64,000 nucleotides of DNA, taken from assembly GCA_963530515.1 (NCBI GenBank), contig CAUSEC010000022.1, positions 32,936-96,935 on the forward strand, given 5' to 3'. This DNA comes from CBFFRJ01 sp963530515 (GTDB taxonomy: Bacteria > Pseudomonadota > Gammaproteobacteria > Enterobacterales > Enterobacteriaceae). The notes beneath the pieces were generated by a model that was not told the DNA's origin, did no database searches, and saw nothing but the letters and a program-made list of their open reading frames with translations. The translations under genes and the position numbers were made by a program. Below, one piece after another: positions 32,356 to 41,899 of the stretch. Each line of letters starts with the position of its first letter. The stretch's first letter is position 1.

Positions 32356-34461
32356 ATGCTACCGTCAACATTTCTACGTTCAAAAGCCATGCGCTGCCTG
32401 CCTGTCGTGCTGGCCGCTCTGCTGTTCGCAGGCTGCGGCACTCAAACTCACGATCAGAGCGATGAGCATATGCAGGGCAGCGCGCAGGCCGATTCGGGTT
32501 TCTACCTGCACCAGATGCAGCAAAGCGCAGATGATAGCAAGACCAACTGGCAATTACTCGCCATTCGTGCACTCATTAAAGAAGGCAAAACCCAGCAGGC
32601 AAGCGAGCTGTTTGCCCAGCTGCCGCAGAATCTGGACGATGCCCAGCGCCTCGAACAGTCTCTTCTTGCCGCCGAGCTTAAGCTGACGCAGCAGGACGCT
32701 AACGGCGCTCAGGCCCTGCTGGCGAAAATTGATCCCACCAGCCTGGATAAAAATCAGCAGGCGCGTTACTGGCAGATTGGCATCACTGCATCGCAGGGAA
32801 AACCCTCTCTGACGCTGTTCCGCGCCCTGATAGCCCAGGAACCGCTGCTGGCCACCGCGCCGGAAAAACAGAAGAACATTGATGCCACCTGGCAAGCGCT
32901 CTCCGCCATGACATCGGATGAAGCAAAAACTCTGGTGATCAACGCTGACGAAAACGTGCTGCAGGGCTGGCTGGATCTGCAACGGGTATGGTTCGACAAC
33001 CGCAACGATCCGAATATGCTCAAAGCAGGCATTGTTGACTGGCAACAGCGCTACCCGCGCAATCCGGGTGCCCAGATGCTGCCGAGCCAACTGGCCAACG
33101 TGCAAAACTTCCGCCCGGCATCCGTCAATCAAATCGCGCTGCTTTTGCCGTTAAACGGCCAGGCTGCGGTCTTTGGTCGCACCATCCAGCAAGGGTTTGA
33201 AGCTGCGAAAAATGGCACCACCGCAGTCTCTGGCCCCGCTGTTCCGGTGCAAGCTGCTCAGGCGGCGAACGTGAGCACCACTGCCGATGTGGTCAGTCCG
33301 TCGCAAACGAATGTGAATGACCTGACCAGTGCGCAAGCACCAGAGCCAGTCACCGCACCGCAAGCGCAACAAGCGCCAGTGGAAAGTCAGAACGCTGCCA
33401 CAGAGCAACCGGCGGCGGAGCAACCGACCACCGCGCCTGCGCCACAACCGGTCGCCACAGCAGCCGTTGCCACCACACCGGCAAATCCGTCGGCGTCGCT
33501 GAAGATTTATGACACCAGTTCTCAGCCTCTGAATCAGATCCTCAATCAGGTTCAGCAGGACGGTGCCAGCATCGTTGTCGGGCCACTGCTGAAAAACAAC
33601 GTTGAAGAGCTGATGCGCAGCCAGACCACGCTCAATGTGCTGGCGCTGAACCAGCCAGAGAAGGTCGAGAACAGAGCAAACATCTGTTATTACGCTCTCT
33701 CCCCGGAAGATGAAGCCCGCGATGCGGCGCGTCATATGCATGAACAGGGCCGCCAGTCACCGCTGCTGCTGCTGCCTCGCAGCGCGCTTGGCGACCGTGT
33801 GGCAACGGCCTTTGCTGAAGAGTGGCAGAAAATCGGTGGCGGGATCGTTCTGCAGCAAAAACTGGGTTCAATGACTGAACTGCGAATGGGCATTAACGGC
33901 GGTTCAGGCATTGCCATGACCGGTAGCCCGGTGACGGCCAGCATCCCGCAACAGCAGGGCGTGACCATCGGCGGCCTGACCATCCCGGCTCCGCCAACGG
34001 ATGCGCAAATCACCGGCGGCGGCAAAGTCGACGGTGTTTATATCGTGGCAACCCAGAATGAAATGGCGCTGATTAAACCGATGATCGCCATGCGCACCGG
34101 CAGCCAGAGCGGCATCATTCTTTACGCCAGCTCACGCAGCGCCCAGGGCGGTACAGGCCCGGACTTCCGTCTGGAAATGGAAGGCTTGCAGTTCAGCGAA
34201 ATCCCAATGCTGGCGGGCAGTAATCCGGCCCTGATGCAGCAGGCATTAAGCAGCGTCAATAACGACTACTCGCTGGCGCGTCTGTACGCTATGGGTGCCG
34301 ATGCCTGGACGCTGGCAAACCACTTCTCGCAAATGCGTCAGGTGCCAGGGTTTGAAATCAACGGCAACACCGGCGACCTTACCGCCACTCAGGAATGCGT
34401 GATTAACAGGAAGTTATCATGGCTCAAATACCAGCAGGGGCAAATCGTCCCGGCCAGTTGA
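32356..34461 (+). CDS. lpoA: Penicillin-binding protein activator LpoA
   Basis: A 701-residue outer-membrane lipoprotein that activates PBP1A in peptidoglycan synthesis. The lipobox is LLFAGC with the lipidated Cys27. The N-terminal helical TPR-like domain covers about residues 30-255. A low-complexity Ala/Gln/Pro linker (about 300-385) interrupts the C-terminal periplasmic-binding-like domain (IALLLPLNGQAAVFGRTIQQGFEAA, IVVGPLLKNNVEEL). The start at 32356 matches the E. coli N-terminus. The linker is longer than in E. coli, the part known to vary. It overlaps yraN by 43 bases. Confidence 0.96.
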   Translation: MLPSTFLRSKAMRCLPVVLAALLFAGCGTQTHDQSDEHMQGSAQADSGFYLHQMQQSADDSKTNWQLLAIRALIKEGKTQQASELFAQLPQNLDDAQRLEQSLLAAELKLTQQDANGAQALLAKIDPTSLDKNQQARYWQIGITASQGKPSLTLFRALIAQEPLLATAPEKQKNIDATWQALSAMTSDEAKTLVINADENVLQGWLDLQRVWFDNRNDPNMLKAGIVDWQQRYPRNPGAQMLPSQLANVQNFRPASVNQIALLLPLNGQAAVFGRTIQQGFEAAKNGTTAVSGPAVPVQAAQAANVSTTADVVSPSQTNVNDLTSAQAPEPVTAPQAQQAPVESQNAATEQPAAEQPTTAPAPQPVATAAVATTPANPSASLKIYDTSSQPLNQILNQVQQDGASIVVGPLLKNNVEELMRSQTTLNVLALNQPEKVENRANICYYALSPEDEARDAARHMHEQGRQSPLLLLPRSALGDRVATAFAEEWQKIGGGIVLQQKLGSMTELRMGINGGSGIAMTGSPVTASIPQQQGVTIGGLTIPAPPTDAQITGGGKVDGVYIVATQNEMALIKPMIAMRTGSQSGIILYASSRSAQGGTGPDFRLEMEGLQFSEIPMLAGSNPALMQQALSSVNNDYSLARLYAMGADAWTLANHFSQMRQVPGFEINGNTGDLTATQECVINRKLSWLKYQQGQIVPAS

Positions 34462-34814
34462 CCCGTAAACAGACCGGCGACGCGTGGGAAGCTCGCGCGC
34501 GTTGCTGGCTGGAGCGCAAGGGACTGCGCTTGATCGCCGCCAATGTGCGTGAGCGCGGCGGCGAAATCGACCTGATTATGCAGGACAAGAACACCACGGT
34601 TTTTGTGGAAGTACGCTACCGCAAATCGTCTTTTTTTGGCGGCGCGGCGGCGAGCGTCACCCCGACCAAACAACGTAAGTTACTGCATACCGCCCGTTTG
34701 TGGCTCGCCCGGCATAATGGGAGTTTTGAGACTGTGGATTGCCGGTTCGATGTGGTAGCCTTCACCGGAAATGACGTTGAGTGGATACAAAATGCCTTTA
34801 ACGACCACTCATAA
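34419..34814 (+). CDS. yraN: UPF0102 endonuclease-like protein YraN
   Basis: A 131-residue protein with the same length as E. coli YraN. The core GGEIDLIMQDKNTTVFVEVRYR carries the E-x-D...E-V-x-R pattern of Holliday-junction-resolvase/PD-(D/E)XK folds. Function is not proven. The ATG at 34419 lies within the lpoA 3' end, with AGGAAG upstream in lpoA; the overlap suggests coupling. Confidence 0.93.
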   Translation: MAQIPAGANRPGQLTRKQTGDAWEARARCWLERKGLRLIAANVRERGGEIDLIMQDKNTTVFVEVRYRKSSFFGGAAASVTPTKQRKLLHTARLWLARHNGSFETVDCRFDVVAFTGNDVEWIQNAFNDHS

Positions 34815-34836
34815 TGACTGAATGATAGGGAACACT

Positions 34837-35427
34837 GTGCTCGATAGAATTAAAGTCTGCTTAACTGAAAGCATTCAAACACAAATTGCAGCCGCAGAAG
34901 CCCTGCCCGACGCAATTTCCCGTGCCGCCATGACCATGGTCCACTCCCTTCTTAACGGCAACAAAATCCTCTGTTGTGGCAATGGCACGTCTGCCGCCAA
35001 CGCACAGCATTTTGCTGCCAGCATGATTAATCGTTTTGAAACAGAACGCCCAAGTTTACCTGCCATTGCACTTAATACCGATAATGTGGTCTTAACGGCA
35101 ATAGCGAACGATCGCCTGCATGACGAGATTTATGCCAAGCAGGTCCGGGCGTTAGGCCATGCCGGTGATATCCTCCTGGCCATTTCCACGCGAGGCAACA
35201 GTCGCGATATCGTCAAAGCCGTTGAAGCGGCAGTGACGCGCGATATGACGATTGTGGCACTCACGGGGTATGACGGAGGCGAACTGGCCGGGCTGTTGGG
35301 GCCTCAGGATGTTGAAATCCGTATTCCTTCTCACCGCAGTGCACGTATTCAGGAAATGCACATGCTGACGGTGAATTGTTTATGCGATCTGATAGATAAC
35401 ACGCTTTTTCCTCACCAGGACGATTAA
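34837..35427 (+). CDS. diaA: DnaA initiator-associating protein DiaA
   Basis: A 196-residue SIS-domain protein that forms tetramers and binds DnaA to promote timely initiation at oriC. The SIS motif is GNGTSAANAQHFAASM, with LLAISTRGNSRDIVKA further on. The GTG at 34837 gives the E. coli length; an ATG at 34822 would add five residues. Confidence 0.96.
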   Translation: MLDRIKVCLTESIQTQIAAAEALPDAISRAAMTMVHSLLNGNKILCCGNGTSAANAQHFAASMINRFETERPSLPAIALNTDNVVLTAIANDRLHDEIYAKQVRALGHAGDILLAISTRGNSRDIVKAVEAAVTRDMTIVALTGYDGGELAGLLGPQDVEIRIPSHRSARIQEMHMLTVNCLCDLIDNTLFPHQDD

Positions 35428-35436
35428 GGAGTACAC

Positions 35437-36012
35437 ATGAAGGCTTTTACGCCCCTCGCAGTCCTTATTTCCGCACTGCTCTTACAGGGTTGTGTGGGTG
35501 CCGTGGTTGTCGGTTCAGCGGCAGTGGGCACCAAAGCGGCGACCGATCCGCGTACCGTGGGGACGCAGGTCGATGACGGCACGCTGGAGCTGCGCGTCAA
35601 CAGCGCCCTGTCTAAAGATGAACAAATCAAGAAACAGGCTCGTGTCAACGTAACGGCCTATCAGGGCAAAGTCCTGTTAGTGGGCCAGGCACCGACCACG
35701 GACCTCGCGTCCCGCGCCAAACAGATTGCCGTGGGTGTGGACGGGGCGACGGAAGTGTTTAACGAGATTCGTCAGGGTCAGCCGATTGGCATGGGCACCG
35801 CCGCCAGCGATACCTGGATAACCTCCAAAGTGCGCACCCAACTGCTGGGCAGCGACGAAGTGAAATCCTCAAACGTGAAAGTGACAACAGAAAACGGCGA
35901 AGTGTTCCTGCTGGGTCTGGTCACCGACAGCGAAGGCAAAGCGGCGGCGGACATTGCCAGCCGTGTGAGCGGCGTGAAACACGTCACCACCGCCTTTACG
36001 CCGATCAAGTAG
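35437..36012 (+). CDS. dolP: Outer-membrane BON-domain lipoprotein DolP
   Basis: A 191-residue lipoprotein (formerly YraP) with lipobox LLLQGC and lipidated Cys19, followed by two BON domains (about residues 46-115 and 124-191). DolP supports outer-membrane integrity and BamA function and localises to the division site. AAGGAG precedes the start. It follows diaA by nine bases. Confidence 0.96.
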   Translation: MKAFTPLAVLISALLLQGCVGAVVVGSAAVGTKAATDPRTVGTQVDDGTLELRVNSALSKDEQIKKQARVNVTAYQGKVLLVGQAPTTDLASRAKQIAVGVDGATEVFNEIRQGQPIGMGTAASDTWITSKVRTQLLGSDEVKSSNVKVTTENGEVFLLGLVTDSEGKAAADIASRVSGVKHVTTAFTPIK

Positions 36013-36020
36013 CGGTCATT

Positions 36021-36053
36021 CGCCCGGTAGCGACGCTGTTCGTTTACCGGGCG
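36021..36053. terminator. Bidirectional terminator between dolP and yraQ
   Basis: A 9-bp stem CGCCCGGTA / TACCGGGCG with a 15-base loop between the convergent genes. Weak T tracts. Confidence 0.65.
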
Positions 36054-36059
36054 TTCATG

Positions 36060-37097
36060 CTAAAAGAGCAGCAAACTTCCTGTTATCATCCCACCTAATG
36101 CCACCAGCCCGCCCGTCAGCCACAGCGCTTTTGCCGGGAAGGATTTACGCAGCATAATCAGTGACGGCAAACTCACCGCTGGCAGCGTCATCAGCAGGGC
36201 CATTGCCGGAGCCGCCCCCATGCCCGCCAGCATCATGGTCTGCACAATCGGGATTTCCGCCGCCGTTGGAATAACAAACAGGCAGCCTGCAATCGCCATC
36301 GCAATCACCCACAACAGCGTATTGTCGATAGCCCCGTCGGCATGAGGGAACAGCCAGACGCGCGCGGCACCCAGCACCAGAACCGCAATGATATACGCAG
36401 GAATCGTACTCCAGAACAGAAGCCACAACGCCCTGCCCCAGCGGGCGAAGAAGTGCCCCTCCGGCTCAGGAAGCGTGATATCCACGGGTGCCGTCTGCGC
36501 AATGTCATCTTTCACCAGATGCTGTACCAGCGTCGCCACGCCCACCACAATCACCAGCCCGGCAATCAGCCGCATCGCAACAAACTGCCAGCCCAGCACA
36601 AAGCCCATAAACACCAGCGTCGCCGGGTTAAGCAGCGGGTTGCCCATCCAGAACGCCAGTGCGCCGCCCATCGATACCTGCTGACGACGCATCCCGGCGG
36701 CAACGGGGGCCGCGCAGCAGGAACACATCATGCCGGGGAGCGAAAACAGGGTACCAAAGAGGGTGCCGCTCAACCGTGTCTGGCCCAGCGTGCGCAGCAG
36801 CCAGTTGCGGGGGATGAGAACCTGAAGTAACGAGCCCAGCAGCACGCCAAGCACGGCGGCTTTCCAGACGGCAAGGAAATAGACCATCGCGTAGTCGAGT
36901 GCGGCCTGCAAGGGGCTGGCATCGGCCTGGGCGAGAATGGATTTGCCAATGCTGTGGGTTTCGGCGGCGGTGAAGGCTTTACCGTAATAGGGCTGCCATT
37001 TCACATACCAGAGGCCAACAATGACGACGAGAAAGAAGAGAGCGGGCTTCCACCATTGCACGGCGGTTGCCGCCCGAGAAGAAGACTGACCAGTCAT
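36060..37097 (-). CDS. yraQ: Predicted permease YraQ (DUF318/UPF0718)
   Basis: A 345-residue inner membrane protein with about eight helices. It carries the conserved loop PGMMCSCCAAPVAAGMRRQ, with clustered cysteines, and a second re-entrant-like motif PTAAEIPIVQTMM. The family is a predicted permease (possibly metal- or thiol-linked) without a proven substrate. Length is the same as in E. coli. Confidence 0.92.
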   Translation of the reverse strand: MTGQSSSRAATAVQWWKPALFFLVVIVGLWYVKWQPYYGKAFTAAETHSIGKSILAQADASPLQAALDYAMVYFLAVWKAAVLGVLLGSLLQVLIPRNWLLRTLGQTRLSGTLFGTLFSLPGMMCSCCAAPVAAGMRRQQVSMGGALAFWMGNPLLNPATLVFMGFVLGWQFVAMRLIAGLVIVVGVATLVQHLVKDDIAQTAPVDITLPEPEGHFFARWGRALWLLFWSTIPAYIIAVLVLGAARVWLFPHADGAIDNTLLWVIAMAIAGCLFVIPTAAEIPIVQTMMLAGMGAAPAMALLMTLPAVSLPSLIMLRKSFPAKALWLTGGLVALGGMITGSLLLF

Positions 37098-37171
37098 ACC
37101 ATTCTCCGGGGGATTGATGCGAAATTAGTTACCCGGCGAATAGTACGCCCTTGAAATATTTTTGAAAATGC

Positions 37172-37810
37172 TTAATCGTCTGCCAGCCTACGCAACTGCG
37201 ATGAGGTGAGTATCTCCAGCCGCGCCGGGGATGGCGTGAACGCCGTCTTAAACATGGCGCGAGCCACATCCCGGGCGTCGATAGATTTCCAGTTACCCGG
37301 CAGAAGCTTAAAGACTGGAGCAAACAGCGACTCGTTAAAACGGGGCTTATCGCGATCCCCAAGCAGCATAGACGGGCGCGCAATCGTCAAATGCACCCAC
37401 TCCTGCTCAACCAGCGCGTTCTCCATCTCCCCTTTCACCCGGTTGTAGAAAAAGGGGGAATGCGCGTTGGCACCCATCGAACTGACCACCAGCATGTGCT
37501 TCGCGCCAAGGCGTAACCCCGTCAGCGCAGTGTCCACCACCAACGTAAAATCAGCATGAATAAAGGCCTCTTTGCTGCCCGCCTCCCGCCGCGTGGTGCC
37601 AAGACAACAAAAGACCGTATCCACTGGCGTTGTCACCTGCGCGAGCGCATCGCTCAACTGCGGATCGTGAGGGTTAAACACGCCCGTAACAGGTTCCAGC
37701 GGGCGTCGCGTAGGGGCAGTAATCGCCTCGACGCGCGGGTCCTGCGCCAGCATATGCAGTAAGTGTCCGCCGACGAGCCCCGTCGCCCCGGTTATCAGTA
37801 CCCGACTCAT
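37172..37810 (-). CDS. yraR: NAD(P)-binding nucleoside-sugar epimerase-like protein YraR
   Basis: A 212-residue short atypical Rossmann protein beginning MSRVLITGATGLVGGHLLHML, with the GxxGxxG motif. It belongs to the NmrA/HTATIP2-like group and is cytosolic. Substrate is unknown. E. coli yhbO, which lies between yraR and yhbP there, is absent. Confidence 0.92.
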   Translation of the reverse strand: MSRVLITGATGLVGGHLLHMLAQDPRVEAITAPTRRPLEPVTGVFNPHDPQLSDALAQVTTPVDTVFCCLGTTRREAGSKEAFIHADFTLVVDTALTGLRLGAKHMLVVSSMGANAHSPFFYNRVKGEMENALVEQEWVHLTIARPSMLLGDRDKPRFNESLFAPVFKLLPGNWKSIDARDVARAMFKTAFTPSPARLEILTSSQLRRLADD

Positions 37811-37843
37811 CTCTCTTCCTTTTGCAGTCTGTTTTTGAGGATT

Positions 37844-38281
37844 TCAGGCAGGACTGGAATCGCGTAGCCAGTGCAGCTTTTTACCGAAGCCCAGCGTGTT
37901 GTCGGTGAATTTGAGTTCCGTGAGGCGAATTTCCCACATCGGGGCTGACAGCAGGCGGGCAACAGGAAAGCGTCGGTTATACTGCGCACGCGGCCCCGCG
38001 CTTTCCGCTTCCTCGAGCCGCCGGATCTCGCCGGTAAACTGCAAACCGCGAATGAGCGCGACGGTTTTTGGCTGACCATTGACCGTCCCGGCGATATTGG
38101 CCTGCAGACCGGTCATTTGTGAATGGCGGGTGCTGTCGTCGCTGAGAAGATAAAAAGCGACCTTTTGCGGGTCATAAATATAAAAAGCGTTCGCACACCA
38201 CAGCTCCCCACGGCTGGCCACGCACCAGGTCACCACGTGCTGTTTCGCCAGCCAACGACTGATGGCCGCAAGAGTTTCCAT
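37844..38281 (-). CDS. yhbP: Pyridoxamine-oxidase-like FMN-binding protein YhbP
   Basis: A 145-residue protein of the flavin-binding split-barrel family (UPF0306). WCVASRGELWCANAFYIYDPQKVAFYL shows the typical barrel strands. The reaction is unknown. It matches E. coli YhbP in length. Confidence 0.92.
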   Translation of the reverse strand: METLAAISRWLAKQHVVTWCVASRGELWCANAFYIYDPQKVAFYLLSDDSTRHSQMTGLQANIAGTVNGQPKTVALIRGLQFTGEIRRLEEAESAGPRAQYNRRFPVARLLSAPMWEIRLTELKFTDNTLGFGKKLHWLRDSSPA

Positions 38282-38334
38282 TTCTCTTCATCCTCGTGTT
38301 ATTTTTCTTTCACATTAGCACAACGAATAACGTT

Positions 38335-38637
38335 ATGACGCCCTGGTTTCTCTATCTCATCCGTACCACCGACAACAGCTTGTACACCGGCATCACGACC
38401 GATGTGGCGCGCCGTTTTGTACAGCATCAGAGTGGCAAGGGAGCAAAAGCACTTCGCGGAAAGGGCGAACTGTCGCTGGTATTTTCAGCGCAGGTGGGGG
38501 AAAGATCGTTGGCATTACGTGTGGAATACCGCATCAAGCAATTGACGAAGCGCCAGAAAGAGCGCCTCGTCACGGGTGATGGCTCATTTGAGGCGGTACT
38601 GGAGAGCCTGCAGCCCGCCGCCGCTAGAAGCGATTAA
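38335..38637 (+). CDS. yhbQ: GIY-YIG endonuclease-like protein YhbQ
   Basis: A 100-residue UPF0213 protein with a complete small GIY-YIG module: FLYLIRTTDNSLYTGITTDVARR then the helix and catalytic glutamate region (RVEYRIKQL). E. coli YhbQ is 100 residues with reported DNA nicking or repair roles. The start at 38335 gives that length. Its 3' end overlaps yhbS by 14 bases on the opposite strand. Confidence 0.93.
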   Translation: MTPWFLYLIRTTDNSLYTGITTDVARRFVQHQSGKGAKALRGKGELSLVFSAQVGERSLALRVEYRIKQLTKRQKERLVTGDGSFEAVLESLQPAAARSD

Positions 38638-39127
38638 ACAGCGCGTGGTACTCCACCAGACCGCTGACGTCGTTGAAAGCATCTTCTGCGAGGCGATGCG
38701 TCTGGAAGGCACTTTCTGTTCCCGGCCAGCGGCAGTGCAGGCCGTGGTTCGCGGCAGGCTCAAAGCCAAGGCGGCCATAGAAATCAGGCTCACCCAGCGT
38801 GACAACGGCGGCGTAGCCAAATTCGTTAAGCGAATCCAGCCCTTCATAGACCAGCTGGCGGCCAATACCCTGGTTGCGGTAAGCCTCATCGACAGCCAGC
38901 GGCGCAAGCCCGACCCACTGCAAATCTTCGCCTTTCACCGTCACCGGACTGAATGCGACATAGCCGATGACCTGCCCTTCGTCATCCGTTGCGACCAGGC
39001 CTAACGTAATTAAGCCATCTTCGCGCAGATCATGCACCAGCGTCGCTTCGCTCTCATCCGCAAAGGTGCGGCGAAGCAGCGCGTCGATACCCGGCGCATC
39101 AATCCCAATCTCTACTCGAATCAGCAT
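38624..39127 (-). CDS. yhbS: GNAT-family N-acetyltransferase YhbS
   Basis: A 167-residue acetyltransferase with the acetyl-CoA motif VDEAYRNQGIGRQLVYEGL. The substrate is unproven for the chromosomal protein. Its start overlaps the ubiT stop by 7 bases, so the two are translationally coupled, as in E. coli. Confidence 0.93.
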   Translation of the reverse strand: MLIRVEIGIDAPGIDALLRRTFADESEATLVHDLREDGLITLGLVATDDEGQVIGYVAFSPVTVKGEDLQWVGLAPLAVDEAYRNQGIGRQLVYEGLDSLNEFGYAAVVTLGEPDFYGRLGFEPAANHGLHCRWPGTESAFQTHRLAEDAFNDVSGLVEYHALFNRF

Positions 39128-39645
39128 GGTTCACCTACAGAAGGTTGTGGTGTTTCCATCGGCGTGTTCTGGCCGGCTTCAACAAAATCCGCCAGTTGCA
39201 GCAGCATAATGCGCAAGGCCTTCGGCATCTGCTCAAGTTCAATGGCGTCCATCAAGTTCTTCACATACAGGCCAAGCTCAGTGTCACCTTCGATAACCAG
39301 ACGGCGCTGGAAAAAGAGCGTGTCAGGATCCTGTTTGCGTGCGGCGATCATCAGCAGATCGCTGGCATCCGCGCAGAAACTGACATCGGCACTGGCAGAC
39401 TCACGGACAATCAGTTGCGAATTCTCTACCGAGGTATACCACGTCAGACCGATATCGCGAACCTGGATACTCAACCAGCGGCCCTCAAGAAACTCAAGCT
39501 CTCCATCTTCCAGCGCCTGCTGGAACTGCCAACGGAGCACCTGCTCCAGTACCTGGCGTTTGATGGCGAAAGGCGTCAGTTTAACCGGCACGCTCAACAA
39601 AGACGGGCCATAGTGAACGAGACGTGAGCGCAGTTTTTCCAACAC
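39121..39645 (-). CDS. ubiT: SCP2-domain accessory factor UbiT for oxygen-independent ubiquinone synthesis
   Basis: A 174-residue protein (formerly YhbT), same length as in E. coli, with an SCP2 lipid-binding domain. UbiT binds isoprenoid lipids and is needed with UbiU and UbiV to make ubiquinone without oxygen. Initiates at GTG (39645). It is divergent from ubiU across a 238-base region; E. coli regulates these promoters through FNR, but I could not identify a clear FNR box by eye. Confidence 0.95.
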   Translation of the reverse strand: MLEKLRSRLVHYGPSLLSVPVKLTPFAIKRQVLEQVLRWQFQQALEDGELEFLEGRWLSIQVRDIGLTWYTSVENSQLIVRESASADVSFCADASDLLMIAARKQDPDTLFFQRRLVIEGDTELGLYVKNLMDAIELEQMPKALRIMLLQLADFVEAGQNTPMETPQPSVGEPC

Positions 39646-39883
39646 GAGCTTTACTCCCTGAAATAAACGTTCCTGCTATTTTGCCATATCAAATAGACGA
39701 CATGGCGGCGTAAATCAACAATTACGTAAGAAGAATGCATCGATTATTGATGCCACCAATACACAATTAACTGCCTCAAATCAAAAATTGTCGCAACCAG
39801 GTTAACTAAAATCCCAGTTCGTTAACAATTTAGCGACCCCAACGGGTTGTCTGGGCCACGCGCCCCGGATTGCAGGAAATACT

Positions 39884-40879
39884 ATGGAGTTGCTCTGCCC
39901 GGCCGGAAATCTCCCGGCGCTCAAGGCGGCCATTGAAAACGGTGCCGACGCCGTCTATATCGGTCTGAAAGACGATACCAACGCCCGCCACTTTGCTGGC
40001 CTCAACTTTACTGAGAAAAAACTGCAGGAAGCCGTGAGCTTTGTGCACCAGCACAAGCGGAAACTGCACATTGCGATTAACACCTTTGCCCACCCTGACG
40101 GCTACCAACGCTGGGAACGCGCGGTCGATATGGCCGCCGATATTGGCGCAGACGCCTTAATCCTCGCCGATCTCGCCATGCTCGAATATGCCGCTGCGCG
40201 CTATCCGCACATTGAGCGCCACGTCTCCGTTCAGGCCTCCGCCACCAATGAAGAAGCCATCCGTTTTTACCACCGCCACTTTGACGTTGCTCGTGTGGTG
40301 CTTCCGCGCGTGCTCTCGATTCACCAGGTCAAACAGCTGGCCCGCGTCACGCCGGTGCCCCTGGAAGTCTTTGCCTTCGGCAGCCTGTGCATTATGGCGG
40401 AGGGGCGCTGCTATCTGTCGTCCTACCTGACCGGCGAGTCGCCCAATACCGTCGGGGCCTGCTCTCCCGCGCGCTTTGTTCGCTGGCAGCAAACGCCGCA
40501 GGGGCTGGAATCACGCCTTAATGAGGTGCTGATCGACCGCTATCAGGATGGCGAAAACGCCGGTTATCCGACGCTCTGCAAAGGGCGTTACATGGTGGAC
40601 GGCGAGCGCTATCACGCGCTGGAAGAACCCACCAGCCTCAACACCCTTGAGCTGTTGCCTGAGCTGCTGGCCGCCAACATTGCGTCAGTGAAAATTGAAG
40701 GTCGCCAGCGTAGCCCGGCCTATGTCAGCCAGGTGGCGAAAGTGTGGCGCCAGGCCATTGACCGCTGCATGACCGACCCGCAGAACTACGCCCCGCAGGC
40801 GGCCTGGATGAATACGCTTGGCGCCATGTCGGAAGGTACGCAAACCACCCTTGGCGCTTACCACCGCAAATGGCAGTAG
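39884..40879 (+). CDS. ubiU: U32-family Fe-S protein UbiU, anaerobic ubiquinone hydroxylation
   Basis: A 331-residue protein of the peptidase U32 family, acting as half of the UbiUV complex that hydroxylates ubiquinone precursors using prephenate instead of oxygen. The four cysteines for the 4Fe-4S cluster are visible in SLCIMAEGRC, GACSPARF and PTLCKGRY. GGAAAT lies before the start. Overlaps no gene; ubiV follows in eight bases. Confidence 0.95.
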   Translation: MELLCPAGNLPALKAAIENGADAVYIGLKDDTNARHFAGLNFTEKKLQEAVSFVHQHKRKLHIAINTFAHPDGYQRWERAVDMAADIGADALILADLAMLEYAAARYPHIERHVSVQASATNEEAIRFYHRHFDVARVVLPRVLSIHQVKQLARVTPVPLEVFAFGSLCIMAEGRCYLSSYLTGESPNTVGACSPARFVRWQQTPQGLESRLNEVLIDRYQDGENAGYPTLCKGRYMVDGERYHALEEPTSLNTLELLPELLAANIASVKIEGRQRSPAYVSQVAKVWRQAIDRCMTDPQNYAPQAAWMNTLGAMSEGTQTTLGAYHRKWQ

Positions 40880-40887
40880 GAAACACG

Positions 40888-41766
40888 ATGAAATATTCAC
40901 TCGGGCCAGTGCTTTATTACTGGTCAAAAGAGACGCTGGAAACCTTCTACCAGCAGGCCGCCACCAGCAGCGCAGACGTTATCTATCTCGGCGAAGCGGT
41001 GTGCAGTAAACGCCGCGCCACCAAAGTGGGCGACTGGCTGGATCTGGCGAAATCCCTCGCCAGCAGCGGTAAGCAGGTGGTGATCTCCACCCTCGCACTG
41101 GTGCAGGCCTCCTCCGAACTGAACGAACTGAAACGCTACGTTGATAACGGTGAATTCCTGCTGGAGGCCAGCGATCTTGGCGTCGTGAATCTCTGTGCGG
41201 AGCGTAAGCTGCCGTTCGTCGCCGGGCACGCGCTGAACATCTACAATGCGGTGACGCTGCGCCTGCTGCTCAAACAGGGCATGACCCGCTGGTGCATGCC
41301 GGTTGAGCTCTCCCGGGACTGGCTGATCAACCTGCTCAACCAGTGTAGTGAGCTGGGTATCCGCGAGCAGTTTGAGGTGGAAGTGCTGAGCTACGGGCAT
41401 CTGCCGCTGGCTTACTCCGCACGTTGTTTTACCGCTCGTTCAGAAGACAAACCGAAAGATGAGTGCGAGACCTGCTGCATTAAATACCCCAACGGGCGTG
41501 ACATGCTGTCGCAGGAAAATCAGCAGGTGTTTGTGCTCAACGGCATTCAGACCATGAGCGGGTACGTCTACAACCTCGGCAATGAGCTGAAGTCGATGGC
41601 GGGCATTGTCGATATGGTGCGCCTGTCGCCGATGGGCGAAGACACTTTCGCTATGCTTGATGCATTCCGCGCCAATGAGCACGGAACATCCCCGCTGCCG
41701 CTGACAGCCAACAGCGACTGCAACGGCTACTGGCGACGGCTGCCCGGTCTGCAATTACAGGCATAA
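40888..41766 (+). CDS. ubiV: U32-family Fe-S protein UbiV, anaerobic ubiquinone hydroxylation
   Basis: A 292-residue partner of UbiU, same length as in E. coli. Cluster cysteines are Cys39 (GEAVCSKR) and those in SARCFTAR and DECETCC. The ATG at 40888 is preferred over a codon at 40870 that overlaps ubiU, on length grounds. Confidence 0.95.
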   Translation: MKYSLGPVLYYWSKETLETFYQQAATSSADVIYLGEAVCSKRRATKVGDWLDLAKSLASSGKQVVISTLALVQASSELNELKRYVDNGEFLLEASDLGVVNLCAERKLPFVAGHALNIYNAVTLRLLLKQGMTRWCMPVELSRDWLINLLNQCSELGIREQFEVEVLSYGHLPLAYSARCFTARSEDKPKDECETCCIKYPNGRDMLSQENQQVFVLNGIQTMSGYVYNLGNELKSMAGIVDMVRLSPMGEDTFAMLDAFRANEHGTSPLPLTANSDCNGYWRRLPGLQLQA

Positions 41767-41899
41767 AGATACACAAAGTCATTCGGGTTGCATCAAAACG
41801 GCAGCGTGAAGGATGAAGTGTAAAAGCTCACTTTGTTAACAACGGTTATCATTTTTTAATGCAGTATTAAATGATTCACCGTCAACAAAGTGAGCTGTT

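Noticed and set aside
39646..39883. An FNR site in the ubiT-ubiU promoter
   Set aside because: Expected from the known anaerobic role, but only isolated half-site-like pieces are visible by eye. I do not claim a site.
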